Assembly: GCA_003550305.1 (NCBI GenBank) | Contig: QKYT01000055.1 | Span: 157,468 to 221,467, forward strand | Reading direction: 5' to 3' | Length of the DNA stretch: 64,000 bases | Source: Glomus cerebriforme | Lineage: Eukaryota; Glomeromycota; Glomeromycetes; Glomerales; Glomeraceae | In this document: positions 55,178 to 64,000 of the stretch, piece after piece | How positions within the stretch are numbered: position 1 is the first letter of the stretch | Layout: every line of letters starts with the position of its first letter | Program-made: the position numbers and the translations under genes | The notes under the pieces: generated by a model | Seen by the model: the letters and a program-made list of their open reading frames with translations, nothing else | Database searches by the model: none | Told to the model about the DNA's origin: nothing

Positions 55178-55749
55178 CGAAATGCATTTTCATATGAATC
55201 AATTATAATTTATATAAACTACTAGCTTATAATAATTTTTTTCTAATAAAGACTTGTTAAATTATAAATTAAAGAATTCTCTTGCTTCAAATAGCGTGGC
55301 ACTAGTTAATCTGTCTAGTTCAGAACTTTAACTATTTATTTGAATAAGCCAGTAAAGGGATCTTTTGGGCTCACTTGAACTTAACTGGGGACTTACTTTT
55401 GCTGTCCAATTATGCCGTTAAACTTTTCAAATCAAAAAAGTTTTTCTTATACCAGTTGCTTTTTCTTAATATTCTAATGGTAGAACTGGTGAGAAATTCC
55501 TGTCAGAGAAAGTGTGAAGTCATTTTTTACTTAAACCTTTTTACCATGAAATTAGGTTAAAAGGGTTAAACAAGAACCCATACTTTGTTTATTGATTTTA
55601 TTACCTTTGTATTTATTGACATTGATAGTTATTAAATGGGTATCGGTCTTCGACCGATACTTTTACCCCACATCTAATAACTATAATATATTTTTAATAA
55701 TAATTATTTTTCATTTTTTTTGTCTATGATATTACACACCTTTTCTTAC
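55178..55749. other. Spacer downstream of RINT1 with a palindrome
   Basis: Holds the 58-bp palindromic element at 55626-55683 and degenerate short inverted repeats around 55533-55570. No gene seen. Confidence 0.5.
55626..55683. repeat. Short palindromic element
   Basis: Outer arms TAGTTATTA (55626-55634) and TAATAACTA (55675-55683) are perfect inverted copies. Inside them a perfect hairpin GTATCGGTC-TTC-GACCGATAC (55640-55660) stands between GGGTA/TACCC-like sequence. The GC-rich stem is unusual in this AT-rich region. It may be a short mobile repeat or a transcript-end hairpin. Confidence 0.6.
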
Positions 55750-56398
55750 CTAACCTTTTAATTTCTTCACTCTGCTTTCCATAAACTCTTTCATCTTGTC
55801 TTCCGCTTCCTTTTGCTTCAATTCTTTTTGCTCGTTTTGATCTAATTCTCTTTCTCTCAGTCAAATAAACACTGTCTTTCTTGTAATCTTTTCAAAGCGA
55901 CTGGTCGATAATTTCCACATTCGTTTAAAAGATGATTGCATATCCTTTTTCACGAATCTCTTTATTAGTGTTGCCCCTTAAAGGCGGATTGTCAACATAA
56001 ATTAGTTTGTTACATGAGGATTTTCCTCCTCTATTTTCCTTCTATCCTCTTCACATTTTTGCTCATCTTCAAAATCAACAAAATTTGTTCGAACAAGAGT
56101 AGTATTTCATCATTAAATATTGTTGTTCTGAACAAATTGTATGCTTCTATTTCTTCTACTGCCAATTTTCCTTTTATCACATATAAAATCTGGTTTAAAT
56201 CATCTACTTCTGAACAAGTTCTAGCAACTATCTCAAGCACTTCCTTGGTATTGAGTCATCTCTAGTTTCACTAACACTATCGGTGCTTTCTTTGAATATT
56301 TCTGCAAAATTCCCACCTTTATTAACCAATACATTAGCCAAAATTGTCTTGCCACCTCCTGTGCGACCGATTAATAATATTTTCTTAAGAATCGGCAT
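55750..56398 (-). pseudogene. Decayed AIG1-type (GIMAP/IAN-like) GTPase
   Basis: From ATG 56398 the frame opens MPILKKILLIGRTGGGKT, a G1 P-loop, then LANVLVNKGGNF and KESTDSVSET, typical of AIG1 GTPases. It then stops at about 56226. The G3 switch region (DTPG) is absent. Family pieces continue in other frames: a segment with NLFRTTIFNDE (about 56160-56120), NKLIYVDNPPLRG (about 56015-55975) and a coiled-coil ending in VKKLKG and a stop at 55750. So the gene has an internal deletion plus frameshifts. AIG1-like P-loop GTPases are expanded in arbuscular mycorrhizal fungi as far as I know; function there is unknown. It lies between RINT1 and an alpha/beta hydrolase. Confidence 0.75.
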
Positions 56399-56604
56399 AA
56401 TATATTTATATATTCAAACACTTCTATTAGAAAAGAAAGGGACGAGTATTGAATGGGTCTTCTGAATTCCAATCACTTTTCGCGCATGTAATAAAGATCA
56501 GCAAATTAATAGTGAAAAAATTTATTTGAACTAGGATTACTAGGATTAGGATTAGAATTGAACAAAACACAACATAGTACTTAACTGAGACCGAATAAAT
56601 TAAA

Positions 56605-57477
56605 ATGTCGGCCAATGAACTTTCAATTATTCACAAAGATCTTTCTTATACTTCCTCAAAAAATCCATTACAAAAACTTGATTTATACCTTCCCCAACCT
56701 TTAACATCAACTGAGATAGAATACCATCCTCCTATATTAATAATTATTCATGGAGGAGCTTGGCGTACTGGCGATAAGAATGAATTTACGAAATTAGGTC
56801 GAGAATTATCGCAGATTTGCGCTATTGCAATTGTAAACTATCGACTTACAACAAAAGGTACACCTGAAATAAAAAACCCCTCACATGTACAAGATGTCGC
56901 AGCAGCCATTTCTTGGGTGTCTTTACACGCAGAAGAATATGGATATAATAATGATAGAATATATCTTATTGGTAATAGTGCAGGAGCTTTTATTTGTGGT
57001 CAACTTGTACTTGATCCAGAATATTTTAATGTTTATGATCCTAATTTATTAGGAAAAATTCGTGGTGTTATTGGTATAGAAGGAATTTATGATCTTATAA
57101 ATTTATTAGAATCTTATCCTAAATATATTGAATTTGTTGAACCAGCTTTTGGTAATGATAAAAATGTTTTAAAATCTGTATCACCACAATATATTTCATC
57201 CAATGCAAAAATTCCTCCTTATTTGATAATTCATAGCTTAGAAGATGAACTTGTTGGTATTGATCAATCAAAGAATTATCTTGAACATATCAAAAATTCT
57301 GGTGCTGAAAATTTTGAAATTGAAACTTCTTTAAAAGGAAAGCACGATGAAATTATGCAAACTAATGAATTAATTCAAAGAATAACAGAATTTATTATCA
57401 ATCAAGAATCTAAAGAAGATAGCTGGAATCAAGTTGTTGAAATTGCAATGAGAGCAATTAATTTTCCAATATTTTAA
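56605..57477 (+). CDS. Alpha/beta hydrolase, esterase/formamidase-like
   Basis: Single exon, 290 residues. The fold is marked by the oxyanion motif HGGAWRTGDK (about 49-58), the nucleophile elbow GNSAG (S125), then D214 in LEDELVG and H247 in GKHDEI, giving a complete Ser-Asp-His triad. The HGGAW start and short lid resemble the BD-FAE / kynurenine formamidase / hormone-sensitive-lipase-like group. Substrate cannot be read from sequence: an ester, or N-formylkynurenine, is possible. No signal peptide or membrane segment, so probably cytosolic. It is intronless, unlike most neighbours, and convergent with RPAP2. Confidence 0.85.
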   Translation: MSANELSIIHKDLSYTSSKNPLQKLDLYLPQPLTSTEIEYHPPILIIIHGGAWRTGDKNEFTKLGRELSQICAIAIVNYRLTTKGTPEIKNPSHVQDVAAAISWVSLHAEEYGYNNDRIYLIGNSAGAFICGQLVLDPEYFNVYDPNLLGKIRGVIGIEGIYDLINLLESYPKYIEFVEPAFGNDKNVLKSVSPQYISSNAKIPPYLIIHSLEDELVGIDQSKNYLEHIKNSGAENFEIETSLKGKHDEIMQTNELIQRITEFIINQESKEDSWNQVVEIAMRAINFPIF

Positions 57478-57584
57478 ATTAAAATTAATCAAAAAACATG
57501 TAATTTGTATTATCATATTTAAATATAAAGCAAAAATACATAAATAATAAACCAATCTATTTAATTATAATTAAAAATATACCA

Positions 57585-59625
57585 TTAGACTGGGCCAACA
57601 CGAAGCACTTTTATAAATACATTTAATTCTTCCATTGTGAGGTTCATGCTCTCAAGTACAGTTTTAAATTGACATTCTGCGTCTGGTGATTTTTCAGGAA
57701 AGATATCTCTATACAGTTCAGGGATATCCATTGATAGCCTAAAATATTTATTAAATAGGAATTAATTTTTACGGAAGCTTATTAATTATAAAAGATCCAA
57801 ATTTTTTTTTTTTCTTTTACTTACGCGTATAAAAATACCATACATAACACATTATTTTCTCTGTCGTTAAGTACAACTGTTGTGGTGTCAAATGTAAAGG
57901 TACTCATTAAATCTATAAGTTCACGTTCTATACTAGTAGTAATGGCAAGAGGTTTTCTGAGAATATGAAAGCTAATAGAATAAAGTTAAAAAATTAGTTT
58001 AGATAAATGCTTCCTAAAACATTTTGAAAATTTACAATTACAAACCATTCAATGATTTTTTCAGAAAAGATTTGAATTCTCATTAACATATTCTCATCCG
58101 TTATGGGTTTGCGCCATATTGTCGGACCATTGGCGTTTTTGAATTGTCTATTTATGCTCTTAAAATATTGTCTTGTATTTGACGTGGACATTCTATCAAT
58201 AGCTGTCCATATTTTGCCAAATAATGACATTTCCAACACAACTCTTTTCTTTTTACGAGCTTGCTTTTCAGGTGGTGATCGTAGTGATGTATCTGCATCA
58301 TTAGTTGGCTGAAAACTTTTAGACGAATAATCATCTGAAGGACCTTTATTTTCGATAAATGTTGATTGAAATAACTGTTTAGAAGATAACTCTTCATTTT
58401 TTCTTATTTTTTTCATTAAATCAGTTGTCTTTACTGAAGTTGATTCGGATATTATATTAACAGGAACGTTCTCATTCTCTTCACTATCTTTGTAATGAAA
58501 TTTTCCATTGCGAAACATGGAATTGGCTAATGACATTGCCATTTCATAAGCTTCTTCATCAGTTTTTGGTGTTTTTGGTGCATTGTCTTCAATGATTTGT
58601 TTTTCCTTTGATAACACTAGCGTTGACGGCTTATTATCAATATCTGAAATCGACAATTTTTGAAAGTTTATACGAAATCCTTCAATAGCATCATGAGCAT
58701 TAGCATCATTAGTTGAAGTTGGTGCAGATGGTACTTCAATTTCTTTATCATCTTTTTCTTTTATAATCAATCCAGGAGGAGCAGGTGGAAGATTAGCTAA
58801 CATCTCTTTAACATAATGCGATTTGATATCTTCTTTATTTTGTGATTTTCTTACAGAATTTTCTTTCTTAATGATTTCTCTACAAAGAAAAAAAACTTAC
58901 AAATTAGTAAAATCTATAAACGTAAAATAACGATTATACTTCTTTTATCACCTTAAATCTACACCCAACGGTATAACATTAACTGCTTTCCAATTTTCTA
59001 ATTTTCTCATATATATAGGTTCCTCGGATAATTGTGTTGCAAAAAATTTGGAAGACGTAAAACACACAGTTGAACAATAACATTTTAACTCGGTAACATC
59101 ATAAATTTTTCTTGATCGATTAGAAATTCGAAATTGTCCTTGAATTTTCTATAATAAAATGTCAACAAATTGGTAACTTTGTAAAAAAAAAAATATGTTC
59201 AAATAAAGAAATTGAATAGAGAAATTAATAAATCTTATATACTTGGCGTTCTTTATTACAAATCGGGTACCCACACAGGTTATCAGCATTCCTTTCTTCA
59301 ACGATTTCAAAATAATGTTGTGGTAACAAGTACTTTGCCTATAAAAGAAAGTAAAAACCAGATCAGTTATCTATCCCAACATTTATTTAAAAAGAATTGA
59401 AAGATTGAATACCGATTCGCGCAAAATATCTATATTAATAGGTTCGAACAATTTTTCTTGCCATACTAAGGATAACTGTTCAAACTTTTTACGAGTTTCG
59501 AGACTTTGTTTAACCAATTTCTGTTTTGTTGTCAATTTATTAGGCTTCCTCCGCTGAACTCCCGAGTCATTATTGGTTTTACGTTTAGGTTTTCTGAGCG
59601 ACTTTTGTTCCAACGATGATGACAT
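57585..59625 (-). CDS. RPAP2: RNA polymerase II CTD phosphatase RPAP2/RTR1
   Basis: Six exons: 59625-59413, 59338-59243, 59148-58952, 58879-58046, 57971-57825 and 57738-57585, 546 residues. A basic N-terminus precedes the RTR1-type zinc fold: LPQHYFEIVEERNADNLCGYPIC (C93, C98), then CYCSTVC (C128, C132) and CFTSSKFFATQLSEEPIYMR. These match the RPAP2 domain, an atypical phosphatase acting on Ser5-phosphorylated RNA polymerase II tail and aiding polymerase import and assembly. The long C-terminal part holds acidic linkers and a second helical region (FGKIWTAIDRMST; LMSTFTFDTTTVVLNDRENNVL), also seen in larger RPAP2 proteins. Exon 4 ends at donor GTTTGT (58045); the nearby GTAATT is out of frame. 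Confidence 0.85.
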
Positions 59626-59747
59626 GTTAAATTACTAAACAGCTGCGGATATAACTTTTTTAAATACGTCGATCAGTTGATAAAGATATTTTATTACATT
59701 GTATATATAAAATACATTTTAAAAAAAAAATCATAAGAAATTAAGAA

Positions 59748-60644
59748 TCACCAAATTTGTTTTTTAACATCAAAACTACTACGAATTATAAAGTAGAATG
59801 AAGTAATCCAAGCTACAATTAAAATCCCTATGGCAAAGCTATATATCCCATTGCGTAAAAAAATAATAGATTGAAGTAATAAAATAAATAGTAAAATACA
59901 TTGTGTAATTTTCGTTCTAACTGATGTCTCATAGTCTTTTTGACTTATAAATAAATCATCAAAAGTAACACGATTTTTAATAATGTTTTGAGACGAAATA
60001 CGTTTTTTCCATGACCAGAATTTTTTAGGATTTAAATGATGACTTTTATAATAATAATATGTTGAAGTATGATTGTTAGGCGGAATTGTACGAATAGTAA
60101 TAGGAGTTCTCTTTCTAATAACGACCGGTGAATTATTTTCTTTTTCTTTATTTAGAATAATTCCACTTTGACTCTGAAATTCGTCATTATCATACTCATA
60201 ATCTGATTCATCTTGGAAAATAAGTCTTTCCCATCTAATTTCATAAAGTTTCCTATTATAAGAATGAAATCTGGAGAATTCATTTTTTCTGCTTCGTTTA
60301 AATCGTTTGGATCGGAATCGTTTCGATTCTTTTGATTTTGTTTTTAAATTTTGTTTATTTTTTATTTTTTTTATTTCAGCATCACTTCGCTCAGATTGAG
60401 GAATTTCATTTGTTGAATCTGGTTTTATAATTACGGTTTTTTCGGGAATTTTGACAACAGCCTTACTACTATCATTTACAGTTGAAAAATACCAGGCAGT
60501 ATCAAATTCTTCGTACCACGCTTTTGCATTTTCATTTTGCTTTTCAATTATTGAATTTGGTTTTTCCGTATTTGAAATAAGAGCAGGAATGGTTTCATTA
60601 GCTAAATTAGAAGTTGAGATCTCATCTTTATCTTTGCCTTTCAT
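59748..60644 (-). CDS. Unknown protein with two C-terminal membrane segments
   Basis: Single exon, 298 residues; no family recognised. Residues 1-~240 are polar and basic, with a KNKQNLKTKSKESKRFRSKR-type cluster near 90-120. Two hydrophobic segments close the protein: CILLFILLLQSIIFLR and FAIGILIVAWITSFYFII, separated by a short NGIYS turn, with a basic cytosolic end (DVKKQIW). That looks like a hairpin or tail-anchored ER/nuclear-envelope membrane protein, by inference. The frame stays open upstream of the ATG at 60644 (through NLTFTFAEDPVND), so an upstream exon may add N-terminal residues. It lies 122 bp downstream of the RPAP2 start, same strand. Confidence 0.6.
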   Translation of the reverse strand: MKGKDKDEISTSNLANETIPALISNTEKPNSIIEKQNENAKAWYEEFDTAWYFSTVNDSSKAVVKIPEKTVIIKPDSTNEIPQSERSDAEIKKIKNKQNLKTKSKESKRFRSKRFKRSRKNEFSRFHSYNRKLYEIRWERLIFQDESDYEYDNDEFQSQSGIILNKEKENNSPVVIRKRTPITIRTIPPNNHTSTYYYYKSHHLNPKKFWSWKKRISSQNIIKNRVTFDDLFISQKDYETSVRTKITQCILLFILLLQSIIFLRNGIYSFAIGILIVAWITSFYFIIRSSFDVKKQIW

Positions 60645-62297
60645 GTCATTTACTGGATCTTCAGCGAAAGTAAAAGTAAGGTTTATAGATTTATTTTGAT
60701 TAATAAGTATATATAAAATTTTTTTGATTTTAGCCTTTTCTTTTTTTACAAATTGAAAAAAAATTATAAACGATAATTTATTTATTCTGTTAAATGTATT
60801 GTATTAATTCGCGTATTAACACTCATATTTATTTTTCTTAATAAAATTAACTGATATTTAAACAAATTTGTATAATTGTGAACTTTTCCAGTTTAATTGT
60901 GCATTGTATCGAAGAACAAAATGATTTTTTACTAAAAAAATTTTATTAATTATAACGTGCACAATCATCTGCATTTTATTTTTCACTCTATTAGGTAAAA
61001 GCAAACAAAAGAACGTAGTATTAACATAAATTCAATATCCTGCGCCTCTGCGCAGTAAAATCATGGTTGTCCCATAATCTTGCATTTGACACAATTTTTA
61101 ATCTAACTCGAAACATATTTCTTGTTTTTAACTACAACAGTCCGATATACCGAGCCTTAGCTTATTAACAATTATAGCTATTGATCAAATGGCCCGGACT
61201 CAAAAAAATTTGTGTATTCAATAATTCCAAATAGACAACCTTTTGATGTTTCAAAGGATTTATGTTTTCTTTGGATTCGCTGTATTCACACATTTTTTAT
61301 GACAGCATAATTGAAACCGTGACCTTTTAAAGATCATCATAACAATCCCATAACTAACCTTATTGTTATAAATATCATCACAATTTCTCAAAATTAGCTC
61401 TTCAGTCCTTATCGAGGGGAGAGCAAAGTATTCAATGAGGTCCCATCCGAGAGTACTTCTGCCGACAACCTATCAACCCCCTATAAGATGCTTGCCTCAT
61501 TTGCGAGCATCAATTTTTGGAAAATATTTCCTTATTATTTATTCATAGTAGAGCTGCGTGTGAGAAAAAAATTTCAATTGATACTCGATTAGTCGATTTG
61601 TCCTTTGAATTGTAATACTGTAAAAATCATCATAAATAGGAGAGAAGATAATACAAATTTATTAATTTAATTTATTTCTTTTTTTTTATCCATTTATGTT
61701 ATTTTTAAATAGTTTAAAATTGGTTATCAATGTTCAATAAAAAACTTAAATTTAGTCATGTGATTATAACTAAGCAGTTTGTGTTCAAAAACGTGCCATT
61801 TCGCTATAATTTACAATTAGGTGCAAATTTATTCGTTGTAGATCGATCCTGTTTTTTCTGTGCACATCCTTGTACACAAGGTCCGTACTCCATAAAAGGG
61901 TTCACAAATACATAAATTTATAAATTGTCATGCAAAAAAAAAAAATTTAAACGTATAGAAATTTTGCATATTTCAAAATAAATATTCTTTTATTCTCGTT
62001 TTATATATAAAAAGTGCATTCTTTACTTCATATTCTAAGGAGAAGGTATTTTTATTGTATCAGTAATTTGAATGATATTCATATTCATAACTAGATTTTT
62101 TTTCTTTTACGAGAAACACATTTTTGTGGTCTAGTTTTTTTTTCTTTAAAAAAAAAATAAATAAATAAAAAACTTTTAATAATTTACATAGTTTTATCTT
62201 AGCTGTTTTCGCGAAACTCACCTACTTTTCTTTTACCAACAATAAACTTCCCAAAATTCCACCCTTACGAAATCACCCCGAAAAACATAAAGACAAT
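60645..62297. other. Long spacer upstream of the MATH-BTB gene
   Basis: 1.65 kb between divergent starts. A higher-GC island at about 61390-61515 includes a 9-bp-stem hairpin (GATGCTTGC / GCGAGCATC, 61488-61512) and a minus-strand open frame of about 69 codons with no ATG (about 61468-61262). A 61-codon plus-strand frame at 61730-61915 is unsupported. The stretch just before 62298 is the C-rich leader of the BTB gene. Confidence 0.5.
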
Positions 62298-63485
62298 ATG
62301 AGCATGAAATGGCTTTTTCAGCCAAGTCGGCAAGCAGCAGAGCAACCTCAACAAAATGTAAAATTATCGATACCAGACCAATTTACTTTTACTTGGAGAG
62401 TTAAAGATTATCATGAGGTAGCTGATCTATATCCAACTGGAAGATGGTTTTATAGTGATAGTTTTGCTGAACCAAATCAACTTCAACTAAAAGGTGTTGG
62501 ATTAGATTCATCAGATTATTTATGGCGAATGTGTATGTATCCGAATGGAGTTTCCCCAAATGATAACAATTATTTGGGATTATTTTTAAAGGCTATTCCA
62601 ACAGATCATGAAAGAGATGGAAATTCATCTGGAAGGGAACGAACGTATGCGTTTGAAGTATATCGTTTAGAATCTCCAACATCATTAGGTTCAACTGTCA
62701 CACCAACTCCTGTTTTATTAAAAAATGAAAAGTTTTCAAAAACAAGATTTGGATTTGGATCTGATCAAGTTTTTGGACGAAGGCAATTTTTAAAATTATC
62801 AGAGGTTTATCCTGATCCAACAAGCAAATTTGATTTGATAGTGAGAGTTCGTATCACTAATGAAGAAAATGCGGCTTTATTAGCAGCTTCTTTAGATATG
62901 CCTCATGGAGAATTTCCTTTAGCTGCTCAAATTCCTCGATATTTTGATGATGAACGATTTTGTGATGTTGAATTTACTTTTACATGTGGATCAAGAATTA
63001 GAGCACATCGTATAATTTTAGCATCACAATCAAAATATTTTGAATCTTTACTAAGTGGACAATGGGTTGAAGGTCGGAATAAAACAATTCCAATAAAAGA
63101 AATCGATTATGAAATTTTTAGATGTGTAATGTATTATCTTTATACAGGCAAATTAGAAGAAAATCTAGAATTGGATACTTTTAAAGCTGCTTATATGAAA
63201 GCAGATATGCTCGGTTTAGAAGCTTTCGGGAAGTTACTTGCTGTTCGAATTGCAGAAGATGTAAATGTTGATAATTGGGATGAAATCCTGTTGTTAGGAT
63301 GGCAAATGGGTGACACATGTCTGAAGTCTGCTTCTTTGGGATTCTTGACAACAAGATGGGATGAATTAAAGAATACAGAGAACATGCAACGTGTTATAAA
63401 TTGTGGAAATATTGATTGGATAGAAGAATTGATAGCTGCAAAAATTTTTGGTGTGCACGAATCAAGTCGAAAGTGTCGAAAATAA
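62298..63485 (+). CDS. MATH-BTB protein, CUL3 adaptor type
   Basis: Single exon, 395 residues. A MATH (TRAF-like) domain spans about 25-188 (FTWRVKDYHEVADLYPTGRW; DYLWRMCMYPNGVSPNDNNYLGLFLKAI). A BTB/POZ domain follows at about 215-320 (FDDERFCDVEFTF, IRAHRIILASQSKYFESLLSG, FRCVMYYLYTGKL), then a BACK-like helical end. Order and spacing match SPOP-type proteins, which bring substrates held by MATH to CUL3 ubiquitin ligases through BTB. Such genes are expanded in many Glomeromycotina, so the substrate is unknown. Intronless. Start: ATG 62298, with a second ATG two codons on. Confidence 0.9.
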   Translation: MSMKWLFQPSRQAAEQPQQNVKLSIPDQFTFTWRVKDYHEVADLYPTGRWFYSDSFAEPNQLQLKGVGLDSSDYLWRMCMYPNGVSPNDNNYLGLFLKAIPTDHERDGNSSGRERTYAFEVYRLESPTSLGSTVTPTPVLLKNEKFSKTRFGFGSDQVFGRRQFLKLSEVYPDPTSKFDLIVRVRITNEENAALLAASLDMPHGEFPLAAQIPRYFDDERFCDVEFTFTCGSRIRAHRIILASQSKYFESLLSGQWVEGRNKTIPIKEIDYEIFRCVMYYLYTGKLEENLELDTFKAAYMKADMLGLEAFGKLLAVRIAEDVNVDNWDEILLLGWQMGDTCLKSASLGFLTTRWDELKNTENMQRVINCGNIDWIEELIAAKIFGVHESSRKCRK

Positions 63486-63751
63486 TATCATTATTTTACA
63501 AAAATTTGAAAATTCAGAAATAATTTTTTTTATGTTGAAATCGTGAGATATGTAAATTTTAAATGGTGCGTAAACAGTTTCAATTTTTCTTTTTTTTTAT
63601 TGTGTTTATATAGCAAAAAAATGATTATTTTACCTTTTTTTTTATTTAAAATTCAATAAGAAATTGGTAGAAAGAATAAAGTACATATGCATTTTGTGTA
63701 CTTATAGAAATAAAAAAAAAAATAAAATTATATATATATTTTTTTTTTGAG

Positions 63752-63787
<36 letters not shown>

Positions 63788-64000
63788 GATTTTAATTTAC
63801 TGAAGAAGTTGATATTCAAATTGAATGGAAGTCAATTAATATTATTTATTTAAGAAGTTGTATGATCAGATAATAACAGAAGTTAAGAGCAATGCTTATA
63901 ATTTTTTTTTTCAGTTAGTGACTTTCAAATTTCATAAATATCATTTTCAAAATTTTGAAATTTGATTAGTTGTAGAAAAATATGTCATATATTATATATT
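63486..64000. other. 3' flank of the MATH-BTB gene
   Basis: AT-rich tail with A runs, a TA tract near 63730 and the AAT microsatellite at 63752-63780. No gene seen to the window end. Confidence 0.5.
63752..63780. repeat. (AAT)n microsatellite, about 9.7 units
   Basis: Perfect AAT repeats followed directly by an A run. Confidence 0.9.

Noticed and set aside
58103..58397. Open frames on both strands inside RPAP2 exon 4
   Set aside because: Shadows of the RPAP2 frame; no independent motif.
61730..61915. Plus-strand 61-codon frame upstream of the MATH-BTB gene
   Set aside because: Cys-containing but no recognised pattern, no splice context, in AT-rich spacer.

Overview
The window looks like nuclear DNA from a very AT-rich, intron-dense early-diverging fungus. 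I think an arbuscular mycorrhizal fungus of the Rhizophagus (Glomeromycotina) type is most likely. What the sequence shows directly: about 24 multi- or single-exon protein genes, introns mostly 60-120 bp with GT..AG ends, AT-rich spacers full of homopolymers, and no operons. What points to the lineage by inference: a single-exon MATA-type HMG-box gene, a decayed AIG1-type GTPase, a MATH-BTB gene, a C2HC-finger repeat-associated fragment, and fungal versions of the core genes (638-residue alpha-actinin, Rgd2/Rga8-type RhoGAP, CaMKK-type kinase).

Layout. 1-4414 is a gene desert with transposon-like debris: a C2HC finger exon with a lost start codon and paired N bases, a 51-bp degenerate tandem repeat, and a 388-bp poly(A)-tailed retroposed element flanked by a perfect 15-bp target-site duplication. 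4415-17380 carries MATA-HMG (-), gluconokinase (-), an alpha-arrestin (+), the mitochondrial chaperonin pair HSP60 (-) and HSP10 (+) head to head around a heat-shock-element-like site, then DENND6 (-) and the peroxisomal RING E3 PEX2 (+) separated by only 126 bp. 17381-28573 carries a TA-flanked MITE, the DEAH helicase DHX35 (+), a cyclin K/T-like gene (-), PAF1 (-), an unknown zinc-finger/proline-rich gene (+) and the tRNA-splicing endonuclease subunit SEN15 (-). 28574-42572 carries alpha-actinin (+), the DEAD helicase DDX52/ROK1 (-), RNF121 (-), ATP synthase subunit ATP18 (+), a HAD 'Swiss Army Knife' protein (-), REXO4 (-) and a two-LIM protein (-). 42573-64000 carries an F-BAR/DEP/RhoGAP protein (+), dihydroorotase URA4 (+), a CaMKK-type kinase (-), RINT1/TIP20 (+), an AIG1 pseudogene (-), an alpha/beta hydrolase (+), the RPAP2/RTR1 CTD phosphatase (-), an unknown two-TM protein (-) and a MATH-BTB protein (+).

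The genes are mainly housekeeping. Several act in transcription and RNA processing (PAF1, RPAP2, cyclin, DHX35, DDX52, REXO4, SEN15) but are scattered, not clustered. Strands alternate and seven neighbouring pairs are divergent with short spacers, so shared promoters may be common. Exon structures were built by hand from splice-site, reading-frame and family-homology logic; exon lengths were checked for frame consistency, but no transcript or database was consulted. I found no convincing novel multi-gene system. The most interesting items are the fresh retroposed element, the chaperonin pair with its shared promoter, three GC-AG introns, micro-exons, and a RhoGAP domain without the expected arginine finger.
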